A stretch of 64,000 nucleotides of DNA from Bradyrhizobium tropiciagri (GCF_018130505.1 NZ_JAFCKH010000002.1:372001-436000), one strand, 5' to 3'. Positions 44,335 through 54,520 are shown, counted from the stretch's first letter. Numbers and translations: made by a program. The notes: a model not told the origin generated them from the sequence alone.

Positions 44335-45729
44335 ATGCACGGACTTTTCAAGTGGAGTAGCAAATGGTGGCCGGGGGTGATTCCGCTGGCCGTCTTTTGG
44401 GGGCTCGCGGCCTGGACCAGCACGACGGCGGTCGAGGGCGACGTTGCCGCGCGTTCTAATGCCGCACTGAAGGACAGCGTTCTCGACAAGCGCCGCATCA
44501 GCGTCGACGGCCGCGACGTGACGTTCGCGGCCAACGCCTTCTCCGAGGAGGGCCGGCTCAGCGCCGTGGCCTCGGTCGAAGCCGTGCCGGGCGTGCGGCT
44601 GGTGAACGACGAGACCCGCCTGGTTCCGGAAGCCAAGCCGTTCGTCTGGTCCGCCGAGCGCGACGTCGTCCGGGTGACGCTGGGCGGCAGCGCGCCGCTG
44701 CCGTCGAGCAAGGGAAAATTGATGGAAGCGGCGAAGGCCGGCCTCGGCGGTGTCGAGGTGGTCGACCAGATGGGGCTCGCCCGCGGCGCGCCGCCGCGGT
44801 TCGACGCCGTCGCGCTGCTGCTGCTCGACCAGATCAGCAAGCTGAAGGACGGCAAGATCACGCTGACCGACAACAAGATCAATCTCGCCGGCATGGCGCG
44901 CGACCTCGGCGGCCGCGAGGCGGTCGCTGCGGCGTTGAAGAACCTGCCGGACGGCTATTCGGTCGCCGCCAACGATATCAAGGCGCCGCCCTACATATTC
45001 CAGGCCTACAAGGATCCGGTCGCGCTGACGCTGACGCTGACCGGCTACGTGCCGGACAACAACGTGCACGCGGCGCTGGTCGCCGCCGCCGGCCGCAAGT
45101 TCTTCAGCGAGAAGGTGGTCGACAATCTCAAGGCCAGTGTCGGCGCACCCTCGGGCTTTGCCGCGGCGGTGGTGCCGGCGCTCGGCGCGCTGTCGCGGCT
45201 GTCGACCGGCACGCTCGTGGTGTCGGACCGCGAGGTGAAGCTGTCGGGCGATGCGCTCTACGACGCCGCCGCCGGCCAGATCCGCGGCGGGCTCGGCAAG
45301 GATTTTCCGCAGGGCTGGCAGTACAAGGCGGAGATATCGGTGAAGCCGGCCTCGGCGCCGGTCGATGCCACGGTGTGCCAGCAATTGTTCGCCGACACCC
45401 TGACCAAGGGCCGCATCCGCTTCGAGTCCGGCAAGGCCGACATCGTGCCCGATTCAGCCGGCCTGCTCGATCGGCTGATCGAGACCGCGATGCGCTGTCC
45501 GACCACTAATATCGAGATCGCCGGGCACACCGACAGCGATGGCGAGGAAGCCGCCAACCAGGCGCTGTCGGAAAAGCGCGCGCAGGCGGTGATGGATTAT
45601 CTGGTGCGGGCCGGCCTGCCGGCCAGCCGCTTCACGCCGATCGGTTATGGCAGCACCCAGCCGGTCGCCGCCAATGACGGCGAAGACGGCAAGGCGCAGA
45701 ACCGGCGCATCGAATTCGTGGTGAAGTAG
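44335..45729 (+). CDS. OmpA-family envelope protein with N-terminal membrane anchor
   Basis: A 464-residue protein. A membrane segment near residues 12-30 (WWPGVIPLAVFWGLAAWTS) anchors it to the inner membrane or serves as an uncleaved signal. The middle has BON-like repeats (INLAGMARDLGGREAVAAAL, VTLTGYVPDN-like VALTLTLTGYVPDNNVHAAL). The C-terminal OmpA domain binds peptidoglycan (IEIAGHTDSDGEEAANQALS, AQNRRIEFVVK). The BON-OmpA layout recalls mycobacterial OmpATb/ArfA. It is followed 2 bases later by a small membrane protein, a likely partner. Confidence 0.82.
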   Translation: MHGLFKWSSKWWPGVIPLAVFWGLAAWTSTTAVEGDVAARSNAALKDSVLDKRRISVDGRDVTFAANAFSEEGRLSAVASVEAVPGVRLVNDETRLVPEAKPFVWSAERDVVRVTLGGSAPLPSSKGKLMEAAKAGLGGVEVVDQMGLARGAPPRFDAVALLLLDQISKLKDGKITLTDNKINLAGMARDLGGREAVAAALKNLPDGYSVAANDIKAPPYIFQAYKDPVALTLTLTGYVPDNNVHAALVAAAGRKFFSEKVVDNLKASVGAPSGFAAAVVPALGALSRLSTGTLVVSDREVKLSGDALYDAAAGQIRGGLGKDFPQGWQYKAEISVKPASAPVDATVCQQLFADTLTKGRIRFESGKADIVPDSAGLLDRLIETAMRCPTTNIEIAGHTDSDGEEAANQALSEKRAQAVMDYLVRAGLPASRFTPIGYGSTQPVAANDGEDGKAQNRRIEFVVK

Positions 45730-45731
45730 CG

Positions 45732-46028
45732 ATGGCTGCGCTTGCGACATTCTTCTGGGGTTGGCTGCTGGCGGCGCTGCTGCTCGGCTTCGGCATGGGC
45801 TGGATCGCCGTGGTGCATCGCGCGCAGGGGGTGCCGAAGCTCTGGATGCGCTGGCTGGCGGTGCTGGCGGTCGCGCTGGTCGCGGCCTCGTTCGCGCACG
45901 TCGTGCCCGGTCGGTTTGGCTATTGGCTCGACCTGTTGCTCGTGATGTTCGCGCTCTATCTCGTCGGCTGCGCGGTCGGCTCCTGGTTGCGCGACTGGGT
46001 GGTCTCGCGCAGCAAGCCCGCGAATTGA
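45732..46028 (+). CDS. Small inner-membrane protein, probable partner of the OmpA-type protein
   Basis: A 98-residue protein with three predicted membrane helices: TFFWGWLLAALLLGFGMGWI, LWMRWLAVLAVALVAASFAH and FGYWLDLLLVMFALYLVGCA. The start is 2 bases after the OmpA-type stop, which indicates co-translation. In mycobacteria OmpATb is encoded with small membrane proteins (ArfB, ArfC); the arrangement here is similar, but I cannot show homology. The 297-bp gap that follows (46029-46325) holds no gene I can support. Confidence 0.7.
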   Translation: MAALATFFWGWLLAALLLGFGMGWIAVVHRAQGVPKLWMRWLAVLAVALVAASFAHVVPGRFGYWLDLLLVMFALYLVGCAVGSWLRDWVVSRSKPAN

Positions 46029-46325
46029 GCCATGCCGCGGCGCGGTGACGCGCCGCCCACCGTAGTTTCCCGGGATGGCTTGCGGACGATTTCGCTGGCC
46101 ATCTGCGGCACCCCCGCCGAAGGTCTTGGCCGAAGGTGGCGGGAAACGCTCAAATTTGTGCATCCGCTGTCATGAATCGTCCCTAATATCTTGAAGACGC
46201 GCGTTTTATTGTCCTTTGACGAATTCCACTCCGGCACAAAACGCGCTACACGGGGCAGGGAACAGCGGAGCGTCGGCGGGGTTCGCCCGGGAGCCGTCGT
46301 CGCGAGATCGCAATTCGAGGTCTAG

Positions 46326-47381
46326 ATGCTGCAAGCAATAAGCAGGGCGATGGCGCTGCTGCGCCAGAAGCAAATCCTGCACAAGCTGGGCGTTGTCATC
46401 AGCGTCGCCGTCATCGGCATTGCTTGCTATGTCCTCTACCATATGCTGCGCGGCATCGACACCAACGAGGTGCTCGAAGCCATCAAGAGCACCGAGCCGC
46501 GGCAGATCGCGTTGGCGGCGCTGTTCGTTGCGGCGGGCTACTTCACGTTGACCTTCTACGATCTGTTCGCGGTGCGCGCGATCGGCCACGCCCACGTGCC
46601 CTACCGCATTAACGCGCTCGCCGCCTTCACCTCCTATTCGATCGGGCACAATGTCGGCGCCAGCGTCTTCACCGGCGGCGCGGTGCGCTACCGGATCTAC
46701 TCGGCCTGGGGGCTGAACGCGATTGACGTCGCCAAGATCTGCTTCCTCGCCGGCCTCACCTTCTGGCTCGGCAATGCCGCGGTGCTCGGACTCGGCATCG
46801 CCTATCATCCGGAAGCCGCCGCCAACATCGACCAGCTGCCGCCCTGGCTCAACCGCACGCTGGCGTTTGCGATCATCACCGCGCTGGTCGCCTATGTGGT
46901 CTGGGTCTGGACCCAGCCGCGGGTGGTCGGGCGCGGCCCGTGGACGGTGACGTTGCCGGGCGGCCCGTTGACGCTGCTGCAGATCGCGATCGGCATCGTC
47001 GACCTCGGCTTCTGCGCGCTCGCGATGTATGTTCTGGTGCCGGACGAGCCCAATCTCGGCTTCGTCGTGGTCGCCGTGATCTTCGTGTCGGCGACGCTGC
47101 TCGGCTTCGCCAGCCACTCCCCCGGCGGGCTCGGGGTGTTCGATGCCGCCATGCTGGTCGGCCTCTGGCAGATGGACCGCGAGGACCTGCTCGGCGGTAT
47201 GCTGCTGTTCCGCCTGCTCTACTATATTGCCCCCTTCATCATATCTGTAATCTTGCTGACGTTTCGGGAGGTTATCGTCGGCGCCCGATTCAAACGGCTG
47301 CCCCAGGCTGATTCGGGTCCCCGCGCCGAGCCGCATCACGAGGCGGTTCTGGTCCGCAAGCGCGGTGACTCCGGCGTCTGA
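46326..47381 (+). CDS. LPG-synthase-type transmembrane (flippase) domain protein
   Basis: A 351-residue polytopic membrane protein of the UPF0104/AglD-like family, equal to the flippase half of MprF. Typical features: YFTLTFYDLFAVRAIG, SYSIGHNVGASVFTGGAVRYRIYS and GFASHSPGGLGVFDAAML. There is no C-terminal GNAT-like synthase domain. Such stand-alone members are thought to move lipids across the membrane or take part in glycolipid handling. It lies between envelope genes and phoR, but the gap to phoR is 82 bp, and the functional link is not clear. Confidence 0.85.
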   Translation: MLQAISRAMALLRQKQILHKLGVVISVAVIGIACYVLYHMLRGIDTNEVLEAIKSTEPRQIALAALFVAAGYFTLTFYDLFAVRAIGHAHVPYRINALAAFTSYSIGHNVGASVFTGGAVRYRIYSAWGLNAIDVAKICFLAGLTFWLGNAAVLGLGIAYHPEAAANIDQLPPWLNRTLAFAIITALVAYVVWVWTQPRVVGRGPWTVTLPGGPLTLLQIAIGIVDLGFCALAMYVLVPDEPNLGFVVVAVIFVSATLLGFASHSPGGLGVFDAAMLVGLWQMDREDLLGGMLLFRLLYYIAPFIISVILLTFREVIVGARFKRLPQADSGPRAEPHHEAVLVRKRGDSGV

Positions 47382-47463
47382 TCGTGCGGCCGGACGGCTC
47401 CTGCGGGCAGGGTGATTGACCTTGCCGGGCGAGCCGCGAACCGAAGGGAAGAAAGCCGCCGCG

Positions 47464-48768
47464 ATGGCAATTGACGATTCACCTTCCTCGATCTTCTCGC
47501 CGTGGCCGGACCGGCTGCGTCACGCCGCCCTGATCCTGCTCGCCGCCGCGCTTGCGCTGAGCGTGGTCGTCGCGCTCGGCGAATTGTCGCCGGTGCGCGC
47601 CTGTGCGGTGTTCGCCTGCATCGCGGCCGCGGCATTGGTGCCGTGGCGGCTGCACGATGCCTCGACCTCGCGCGAGGATGTTCGCGGCGTCAACCCGGTC
47701 GAGGCTTCGGCAGTCAGCGCCGTGGTCGCCGGGATGCCGGATCCCGCCGTGCTGCTCGATCGCGCCGGCCGCGTCATCCATCTCAACGCCGCGGCCGCGC
47801 AGCTCGCGCCGGCGCTGCGCAAGAACGAATTGGCGCAATTTGCGCTGCGTTCGCCGGAGATCATCACCGCACTGCGCGAGGCGATCGCGACCGCCGAGCC
47901 GCGCCGCGCCACCTACACCGACCACGTGCCGGTCGATCGCTGGATGGAGCTGGTGATCACCCCTGTGCCGGTGCCGACGCCGTTCGGCGGCACCGACAAA
48001 TGCATGCTGATGACCTTCCACGACCTGACGCCGCTGCGCCGGGTCGAGGAGATGCGTGCCGACTTCGTCGCCAATGCCAGCCACGAGTTGCGCACGCCGC
48101 TCGCCGCGCTGTCCGGTTTCATCGACACGCTGCAGGGACCAGCGCGCGACGACGCGCGGGCGCGCGAGCGCTTCCTCGGCATCATGCACACCCAGGCTAC
48201 CCGCATGGCGCGGCTGATCGACGATCTGCTGTCGCTGTCGCGGGTCGAGCTCTCGGCCCATGTCCGGCCCGAAGCCTTGATCGACATCGTGCCGATCATC
48301 CGCCAGGTGGTCGACGGGCTGGAGGCGCTGGTCGCCGAGCGCCAGGTCGAGATCGACCTGGATCTGCCCGAGACTCCGGTCACGATCGCCGGCGACCGCG
48401 AGGAACTGCTGCGGCTGTTCGAGAACCTGATCGAGAATGCGCTGAAATACGGCGCCTCCGGCGGCCGCGTCATAGTGTCGCTCAGCCAGGCAGGGGCGGG
48501 GGAGCCGAGCCCTGAAATCCGCATCATGGTACGCGATTTCGGCCCCGGCATCGCTCCGGAGCACCTGCCGCGGCTGACCGAGCGGTTCTACCGGGTGGAT
48601 GTCGGCGACAGCCGCAACCAGGGCGGAACCGGCCTCGGATTATCCTTGGTGAAACATATTCTTAACCGTCATCGCGGGCGTCTTTTGATCGAAAGCATAC
48701 CGCGCAACGGGGCCACTTTTACCGCCTGTTTTCCCCGCCCGAAGGCCCAAATGCCAACCCAAAGTTGA
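47464..48768 (+). CDS. phoR: Phosphate-regulon sensor histidine kinase PhoR
   Basis: A 434-residue kinase started at MAIDDSPSSIFSPWPDRLRH. Two membrane helices lie at about residues 20-65, then a PAS domain (VVAGMPDPAVLLDRAGRVIH), the dimerisation/phosphoacceptor motif FVANASHELRTPLAALSGF and the ATPase boxes (LFENLIENALKYG, VRDFGPGIA, GGTGLGLSLVKHI). It controls PhoB according to phosphate supply, with PhoU and the Pst transporter. It heads phoR-pstSCAB-phoU-phoB, the order usual in Bradyrhizobium. Confidence 0.94.
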   Translation: MAIDDSPSSIFSPWPDRLRHAALILLAAALALSVVVALGELSPVRACAVFACIAAAALVPWRLHDASTSREDVRGVNPVEASAVSAVVAGMPDPAVLLDRAGRVIHLNAAAAQLAPALRKNELAQFALRSPEIITALREAIATAEPRRATYTDHVPVDRWMELVITPVPVPTPFGGTDKCMLMTFHDLTPLRRVEEMRADFVANASHELRTPLAALSGFIDTLQGPARDDARARERFLGIMHTQATRMARLIDDLLSLSRVELSAHVRPEALIDIVPIIRQVVDGLEALVAERQVEIDLDLPETPVTIAGDREELLRLFENLIENALKYGASGGRVIVSLSQAGAGEPSPEIRIMVRDFGPGIAPEHLPRLTERFYRVDVGDSRNQGGTGLGLSLVKHILNRHRGRLLIESIPRNGATFTACFPRPKAQMPTQS

Positions 48769-48788
48769 GCATTTTCAAGGGCTTGGGT

Positions 48789-48806
48789 CTGTCATCCAAC
48801 TGTCAT
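48789..48806 (+). promoter_or_regulatory. Pho box before pstS
   Basis: CTGTCATCCAACTGTCAT: two CTGTCAT heptamers 11 bp apart, the PhoB-binding consensus. TTTATAAA at 48813-48820 may be the -10 region. It lies 98 bp before pstS and 20 bp after phoR. Confidence 0.88.
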
Positions 48807-48904
48807 CTAACCTTTATAAAACCGGCACCGACCGCTCCTAGATGGACCGGCGTGGGCGCGATCGGGCGCATTCGGCGCTTCGCTCACAAGATGGAGACCA
48901 CCCC

Positions 48905-49915
48905 ATGAATTTCATCAAAGCAATCGTCGCTGCCGGCATGGTCGCCGCTTCGACGTCAGCCTTCGCTGCCGATATTACCGGCGCAGGCGCGACGTTCCCC
49001 TTCCCGATCTATTCGAAGTGGGCTGACGCCTACAAGAAGGAGACCGGCAACGGTCTGAACTACCAGTCGATCGGCTCCGGTGCCGGCATCAAGCAGATCC
49101 AGGCCAAGACCGTGACCTTCGGCGCCACCGACGCACCGCTCAAGGCCGAGCAGCTCGAGAAGGACGGCCTCGTCCAGTGGCCGATGGTGATGGGCGCGAT
49201 CGTGCCGGTCGTGAACCTCGAAGGCATCAAGCCGGGCGAACTGATCCTGTCGGGCGAAGTGCTCGGCAACATCTATCTCGGCAAGGTCACCAAGTGGAAC
49301 GACGAGTCGATCGCCAAGCTCAATCCGAAGCTGAAGCTGCCGGCCGACGCCATCACCGTCGTGCGCCGCTCGGACGGTTCGGGCACCACCTTCAACTTCA
49401 CCGACTATCTCTCCAAGTCGAACGCCGACTGGAAGTCCAAGGTCGGTTCGGGCACCGCGGTCGAGTGGCCGGCCGGTGTCGGCGCCAAGGGTAACGAAGG
49501 CGTCGCCGGCAACATCAGCCAGACCAAGAACGCGATCGGCTATGTCGAATACGCCTATGCCAAGCAGAACAAGCTGACCTACACCGGTCTGGTCAACAAG
49601 GCCGGCAAGACCGTGCAGCCGACCATGGAGGCCTTCCAGGCCGCCGCTGCGAACGCCGACTGGGCCAAGGCTCCCGGCTACTACGTGATCCTGACCGACC
49701 AGCCGGGCGATGCCTCCTGGCCGATCACCGCGGCGACCTTCATCCTGATGCACAAGGACTCGACCGACAAGGCGGCCTCGCAGGAAGCTCTCAAGTTCTT
49801 CAAGTACGCTTTCGAGAAGGGCGACAAGGCGGCCGAAGAGCTCGACTACATCCCGATGCCGGACTCGGTCGTCAAGCTGATCGAGAAGACCTGGTCGTCG
49901 GACATCAAGAGCTAA
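48905..49915 (+). CDS. pstS: Phosphate ABC transporter binding protein PstS
   Basis: A 336-residue periplasmic protein starting at [17 protein letters not shown], with a signal peptide cut after AFA. Phosphate-binding motifs: [39 protein letters not shown] and [19 protein letters not shown]. It captures inorganic phosphate for PstCAB. A Pho box precedes it, and a strong hairpin follows, which may protect the pstS message and raise PstS over the membrane parts. Confidence 0.96.
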   Translation: MNFIKAIVAAGMVAASTSAFAADITGAGATFPFPIYSKWADAYKKETGNGLNYQSIGSGAGIKQIQAKTVTFGATDAPLKAEQLEKDGLVQWPMVMGAIVPVVNLEGIKPGELILSGEVLGNIYLGKVTKWNDESIAKLNPKLKLPADAITVVRRSDGSGTTFNFTDYLSKSNADWKSKVGSGTAVEWPAGVGAKGNEGVAGNISQTKNAIGYVEYAYAKQNKLTYTGLVNKAGKTVQPTMEAFQAAAANADWAKAPGYYVILTDQPGDASWPITAATFILMHKDSTDKAASQEALKFFKYAFEKGDKAAEELDYIPMPDSVVKLIEKTWSSDIKS

Positions 49916-49933
49916 GACGAGCGTTTCGAAACA

Positions 49934-49963
49934 GGCCTGTGCCGCGCAATGGCGGCACAGGCC
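49934..49963. terminator. Strong hairpin in the pstS-pstC gap
   Basis: A perfect 12-bp stem, GGCCTGTGCCGC and GCGGCACAGGCC, with a 6-base loop and no T run. It more likely stabilises or attenuates the message than ends it. Confidence 0.6.
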
Positions 49964-50131
49964 AAGCGACCAAGGCCCGGGCTCCGTCACGACCCATAAG
50001 AACAATGGAGCCCGAGCCGGCGCCTTCGCGGAGGCGCAGCCGGAATGACGCTCGGCCAAGCGCGTCAGTGAAAGATCGCTTCGGGGGCGTAGCGGTTTGC
50101 GTTGTTTTCACATAGTAGAGAGGGGATAGGC

Positions 50132-51130
50132 GTGGCGGACATGGCTGTTCAGGGCGATGTGATGGAAGCTGCCGGTCCTTATGATCGCGCCAAGGCTCTC
50201 AGTGCGTTCAAGCTCGGCGATGCGACCTTCTACTGGGTCACCCGCCTCTCGGCGATCTCGGTTCTTCTGATCCTCGGCGGCATCATCCTGTCGCTGATCG
50301 TCGGCGCCTGGCCGGCGATGCGGGAATACGGCTTCTCTTTCCTGTTCACGCAGCGCTGGGCGCCCTCGGCCGATCCGCCGGTGCTCGGCGCGCTCGGCCC
50401 GATCTACGGCACGCTGGTCACGTCGGTCATCGCGATGCTGATCGCCATTCCGGTCGGTATCGGCATCGCCGTGTTCCTCACCGAGCTGTGCCCGCAATTT
50501 CTACGCCGCCCGATCGGCATCGCGGTCGAGCTGCTCGCCGGCATTCCGTCGATCATCTACGGCATGTGGGGCTTCTTCGTGCTGGGCCCGTTCCTCGCCA
50601 ACACGTTCCAGCCGTTCATGATCCGCATTTTCGAAGGCGTGCCGGTGCTCGGCGCGATCTTCGCCGGCCCGCCGTCGTATCTCAGCCTGTTCAACGCGGC
50701 GCTGATCCTCGCGATCATGGTGCTGCCCTTCATCACCGCGATCTCGGTCGACGTGTTCAAGACCGTGCCGCCGGTGCTCAAGGAAGCCGCCTACGGCATG
50801 GGCTGCACCACTTGGGAAGTCGTCAAGAACGTCGTGATCCCCTACACAAGGGTCGGCGTGATCGGCGGCGTCATGCTGGCGCTCGGCCGCGCGCTCGGCG
50901 AGACCATGGCGGTGACCTTCATCATCGGCAACTCGTTCCGCATCTCCTCGTCGATCTTCGCGCCGGGTACCACCATCTCGGCCGCGATCGCCTCCGAATT
51001 CGCCGAGAGCGACGGGCTGCATCAGTCCGGCCTGATCCTGCTCGGCCTGCTGCTGTTCGTGTTGACCTTCTTCGTGCTCGCCGGAGCACGGCTGATGCTG
51101 CTGCGGCTGGAAAAGAAGGCAGGGAAGTGA
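50132..51130 (+). CDS. pstC: Phosphate ABC permease PstC
   Basis: A 332-residue inner-membrane permease. I prefer the GTG at 50132, preceded by GAGGGGATAG; an ATG at 50141 is the alternative. Seen: [37 protein letters not shown] and the EAA loop [21 protein letters not shown]. About six membrane helices. It works with PstA in phosphate import. The pstA gene starts 5 bases after the stop. Confidence 0.94.
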   Translation: MADMAVQGDVMEAAGPYDRAKALSAFKLGDATFYWVTRLSAISVLLILGGIILSLIVGAWPAMREYGFSFLFTQRWAPSADPPVLGALGPIYGTLVTSVIAMLIAIPVGIGIAVFLTELCPQFLRRPIGIAVELLAGIPSIIYGMWGFFVLGPFLANTFQPFMIRIFEGVPVLGAIFAGPPSYLSLFNAALILAIMVLPFITAISVDVFKTVPPVLKEAAYGMGCTTWEVVKNVVIPYTRVGVIGGVMLALGRALGETMAVTFIIGNSFRISSSIFAPGTTISAAIASEFAESDGLHQSGLILLGLLLFVLTFFVLAGARLMLLRLEKKAGK

Positions 51131-51134
51131 CGCC

Positions 51135-51980
51135 ATGAACCCGATCTACAAATCCCGCCGCCGCAACGACATCGTCATCCGCGCGCTTTGCTTCGGAGCC
51201 GCCGCGTTCGGTGTCACCTGGCTCGCCCTGATCCTGGCGACGTTGCTCTATAACGGTATCGCCGGCCTCAGCGTGCAGCTGTTCACCCAGAACACGCCGC
51301 CGCCCGGCTCGACCGAGGGCGGCCTGCTCAACGCCATCGTCGGCTCGGTCATCATGACCGTGATCGGGGTCGGCATCGGCGCGCCGCTCGGCCTGTTCGC
51401 CGGCACCTATCTCGCCGAATACGGCAAGCATGACCGGCTCACCTCGGTGATCCGCTTCATCAACGACATCCTGCTCAGCGCGCCCTCGATCATCATCGGC
51501 CTGTTCATCTACGGCGCGGTGGTGGTGCCGATGCGCGGCTTCTCGGCGATCGCCGGCGCGCTGGCGCTCGCGGTCATCGTCATCCCGGTCGTGCTGCGCA
51601 CCACCGAGGACATGCTGCTGCTGGTGCCCAATCCGCTGCGCGAGGCGGCAAGCGCGCTCGGCCTGCCGCGCTCGCTGGTGATCAAGCGGATCGCTTATCG
51701 CGCTGCCCGGTCGGGTTTGATCACCGGCGTGCTGCTGGCCACCGCCCGCGTCGCCGGCGAGACCGCGCCGCTGCTGTTCACCGCGCTGTCGAACCAGTTC
51801 TTCAGCCTCAGCCTGAACAAGACGATGGCCAACCTGCCGGTGACCATCAACAACTTCGTGCAAAGCCCCTACGCCTACTGGAAAGAGTTGGCCTGGAGCG
51901 GCGCGCTGCTCATCACCTTCACTGTCCTCGCGCTTAACATCGGCGCGCGCATCCTTGGTGCCGAAAGGGCCGCAAAATGA
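51135..51980 (+). CDS. pstA: Phosphate ABC permease PstA
   Basis: A 281-residue inner-membrane permease. Seen: [54 protein letters not shown] and the EAA loop [20 protein letters not shown]. It overlaps the pstB start by 4 bases (ATGA), which fits translational coupling. It forms the channel with PstC. Confidence 0.95.
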   Translation: MNPIYKSRRRNDIVIRALCFGAAAFGVTWLALILATLLYNGIAGLSVQLFTQNTPPPGSTEGGLLNAIVGSVIMTVIGVGIGAPLGLFAGTYLAEYGKHDRLTSVIRFINDILLSAPSIIIGLFIYGAVVVPMRGFSAIAGALALAVIVIPVVLRTTEDMLLLVPNPLREAASALGLPRSLVIKRIAYRAARSGLITGVLLATARVAGETAPLLFTALSNQFFSLSLNKTMANLPVTINNFVQSPYAYWKELAWSGALLITFTVLALNIGARILGAERAAK

Positions 51981-52795
51981 CCGAGCTTTCCATTTCGACC
52001 ACCGCCGCCACCAATGCTCCCCACACTCCGCTGCCGGAGGCAGCGCCGAAGGTCACGGCGCGCAACCTCAACTTCTATTACGGCGAGCACCACGCGCTGA
52101 AGAACATCAACCTGGCGCTCGGTACCAACCGCGTCACGGCGTTCATCGGCCCGTCGGGCTGCGGCAAGTCGACCTTGCTGCGCATCTTCAACCGCATGTA
52201 TGACCTTTATCCGGGCCAGCGCGCGGTCGGCCAGCTGATGCTGGACCAGACCAACATCCTCGACCCCAAGCTCGACCTCAATCTGCTGCGGGCTCGGGTC
52301 GGCATGGTGTTCCAGAAGCCGACGCCGTTCCCGATGACGATCTACGAGAACATCGCGTTCGGCATCCGCCTCTACGAGAAGATCTCGAAGTCCGAGATGG
52401 ACGGCCGCGTCGAGAAGGCGTTGCGCGGCGGCGCGCTGTGGAACGAGGTCAAGGACAAGCTGAACGCCTCGGGCCTGTCGCTCTCGGGCGGCCAGCAGCA
52501 GCGCCTGTGCATCGCGCGCACGGTGGCGGTGCGGCCCGAAGTGATCCTGTTCGACGAGCCGTGCTCGGCGCTCGATCCGATCTCGACCGCCAAGGTCGAG
52601 GAGCTGATCCAGGAGCTGTCCGAGGACTACACGATCGCGATCGTCACCCACAACATGCAGCAGGCGGCGCGCGTGTCCGACAAGACCGCCTTCATGTATC
52701 TCGGCGAGTTGATCGAGTTCGACGACACCAACAAGATCTTCACCTCGCCCAGTGATCGGCGTACCCAGGACTACATCACCGGCCGCTTCGGCTAA
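51977..52795 (+). CDS. pstB: Phosphate ABC ATPase PstB
   Basis: A 272-residue ATPase. Seen: [17 protein letters not shown], Walker [26 protein letters not shown] typical of PstB, signature [15 protein letters not shown] and Walker [17 protein letters not shown]. It powers PstCA. A 111-bp gap with a family F-like repeat separates it from phoU. Confidence 0.97.
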   Translation: MTELSISTTAATNAPHTPLPEAAPKVTARNLNFYYGEHHALKNINLALGTNRVTAFIGPSGCGKSTLLRIFNRMYDLYPGQRAVGQLMLDQTNILDPKLDLNLLRARVGMVFQKPTPFPMTIYENIAFGIRLYEKISKSEMDGRVEKALRGGALWNEVKDKLNASGLSLSGGQQQRLCIARTVAVRPEVILFDEPCSALDPISTAKVEELIQELSEDYTIAIVTHNMQQAARVSDKTAFMYLGELIEFDDTNKIFTSPSDRRTQDYITGRFG

Positions 52796-52796
52796 G

Positions 52797-52845
52797 GCAC
52801 GATCGGAAAACGGCGTGGATTGCTTCTCGCCGAGATCATGCTGAA
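52797..52845. repeat. Degenerate palindromic repeat, family F-like
   Basis: GGCACGATCGGAAAACGGCG ... GATCATGCTGAAAT resembles the other family F copies but with more changes. It lies in the pstB-phoU gap. Confidence 0.5.
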
Positions 52846-52906
52846 ATGAGGACATGAGATCGTGGTCCCCACGAATTCCAAGGGATCATGATTGAGGGAG
52901 ACAACG

Positions 52907-53623
52907 ATGGCTTCTGAACATACCGCCAAGGCATTCGACAGCGACCTGCAGGAATTGACCCGGCTGGTCGCCGAGATGGGCGGCCTCGTCGAGCGCATGA
53001 TCACCGAGTCGGTGGACGCGCTGATCCGCCGCGACGTCGCGCTCGGCAAGCGCGTGGTCGCCGCCGACATCGAGATCGACAACCTGCAGCGCGTCATCGA
53101 GGAGCGCGCGGTGCTGACCATCGCCCGCCGCCAGCCGATGGCGATCGACCTGCGCGAAATCGTCGGCGCGATGCGGGTGGCGACCGACCTCGAGCGGATC
53201 GGCGACCTCGCCAAGAACATGGGCAAGCGCGTCGCGGCGCTGGAGAGCGACTTCCAGCCGCTGAAGCTGATCCGCGGCCTCGAACACATGACCGACCTCG
53301 TGCTGTCGCAGGTCAAGTCGGTGCTCGACGCCTACGCCGCGCACGATCTGCCGGCGGCGATGAACGTCTGGAAGGGCGACGAGGAGGTCGATGCGATCTG
53401 CACCTCGCTGTTCCGCGAGCTGCTGACCTACATGATGGAAGACCCGCGCAACATCTCGTTCTGCATCCATCTGATGTTCTGCGCCAAGAACATCGAGCGG
53501 ATCGGCGATCACGCCACCAACATCGCCGAGACCGTGTTCTACATGATCGAGGGTCAGCAGATCACCGACAAGCGCCCGAAGGGCGACATGACCAACTTTG
53601 CCACCACAGTGCCGGGTAACTGA
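52907..53623 (+). CDS. phoU: Phosphate-signalling protein PhoU
   Basis: A 238-residue all-helical protein from MASEHTAKAFDSDLQELTRL, with GAGGGAG upstream; a start 5 codons earlier is less likely. The two PhoU repeats carry the metal-binding motifs EIVGAMRVATDLERIGDLAKN and CAKNIERIGDHATNIAE. PhoU damps PhoR kinase activity when the Pst system senses enough phosphate. It stands between pstB and phoB as usual. Confidence 0.95.
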   Translation: MASEHTAKAFDSDLQELTRLVAEMGGLVERMITESVDALIRRDVALGKRVVAADIEIDNLQRVIEERAVLTIARRQPMAIDLREIVGAMRVATDLERIGDLAKNMGKRVAALESDFQPLKLIRGLEHMTDLVLSQVKSVLDAYAAHDLPAAMNVWKGDEEVDAICTSLFRELLTYMMEDPRNISFCIHLMFCAKNIERIGDHATNIAETVFYMIEGQQITDKRPKGDMTNFATTVPGN

Positions 53624-53667
53624 GCCCCTCTGGGTAACTCATCACGACAGAGAGAGAACTTGGACCG

Positions 53668-54378
53668 ATGAGCGCACGCATTCTGGTAGTCGAAGACGAG
53701 GAAGCGCTGACGACGCTGTTGCGCTACAACCTCGATGCCGAAGGCTACGATGTCGAAACGGTCGGGCGCGGCGATGATGCCGACACCCGCCTGAAGGAGC
53801 GCGTTCCCGACCTGGTAGTGCTCGACTGGATGCTGCCGGGCCTCTCCGGCATCGAGCTGTGCCGCCGCCTGCGGGCGCGGCCCGAGACCAAGCAGCTTCC
53901 GATCATCATGCTGACCGCGCGCGGCGAGGAGAGCGAGCGCGTGCGCGGGCTCGCCACCGGCGCCGACGACTACATCGTCAAGCCGTTCTCGGTGCCCGAG
54001 TTGCTGGCGCGGGTGAAGGGCCTGCTCCGCCGCGCCAGCCCCGAGCGGCTCGCCACCGTCCTGACCTATGGCGATATCGAGCTCGACCGCGAGAAGCGCC
54101 GCGTCGCGCGGTCCGGCCGCCCGATCGATCTCGGGCCGACCGAGTACCGGCTGCTCGAATTCTTCCTCGAGCATCCCGGCCGCGTGTTCAGCCGCGAACA
54201 ACTGCTCGACAGCGTCTGGGGCCGCGACATCTATATCGACGAGCGCACCGTCGACGTGCATATCGGCCGCCTGCGCAAGCTGCTCAATCCGGGCCGCGAG
54301 CAGGACCCGATCCGCACTGTCCGCGGCGCCGGCTACGCGCTCGACGATCGCTTCGCCAAGGCCGAGCCGCAGCCGTAA
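53668..54378 (+). CDS. phoB: Phosphate-regulon response regulator PhoB
   Basis: A 236-residue OmpR-type regulator. The receiver domain (1-120) has the acidic pocket VVEDEEALTT, phosphoacceptor Asp in VVLDWMLPGLSG and Lys in IVKPFSVPELL. The C-terminal winged helix has GPTEYRLLEFFLEHPGRVFS and VDVHIGRLRKLLN. It binds Pho boxes such as the one at 48789-48806. A bidirectional terminator follows. Confidence 0.95.
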   Translation: MSARILVVEDEEALTTLLRYNLDAEGYDVETVGRGDDADTRLKERVPDLVVLDWMLPGLSGIELCRRLRARPETKQLPIIMLTARGEESERVRGLATGADDYIVKPFSVPELLARVKGLLRRASPERLATVLTYGDIELDREKRRVARSGRPIDLGPTEYRLLEFFLEHPGRVFSREQLLDSVWGRDIYIDERTVDVHIGRLRKLLNPGREQDPIRTVRGAGYALDDRFAKAEPQP

Positions 54379-54396
54379 GGGTTGCAGCAAGCCGGC

Positions 54397-54431
54397 AAAA
54401 TAAATCCCCGCTTGCGCGGGGATTTATTTTT
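54397..54431. terminator. Bidirectional rho-independent terminator after phoB
   Basis: A perfect 15-bp stem, AAAATAAATCCCCGC and GCGGGGATTTATTTT, with a TTGC loop; the A- and T-rich ends serve both strands. Confidence 0.9.
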
Positions 54432-54436
54432 GGCTC

Positions 54437-54520
54437 GTAGCCCGGATGCGGCGAAGCGAAATCCGGGGCCTTGTGTCCGCCGTGAGACCTTCCCGGATTG
54501 CGCTTCGCTGCATCCGGGCT
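54437..54520. repeat. Palindromic repeat, family A
   Basis: Begins GTAGCCCGGATGCGGCGAAG and ends CATCCGGGCT. It lies between the phoB terminator and the 3' end of gcrA. Confidence 0.85.

Noticed and set aside
44167-45384. A minus-strand extension upstream of the polysaccharide deacetylase
   Set aside because: It is antisense to the OmpA-type gene and unlike deacetylases; the start at 44166 gives a normal protein.
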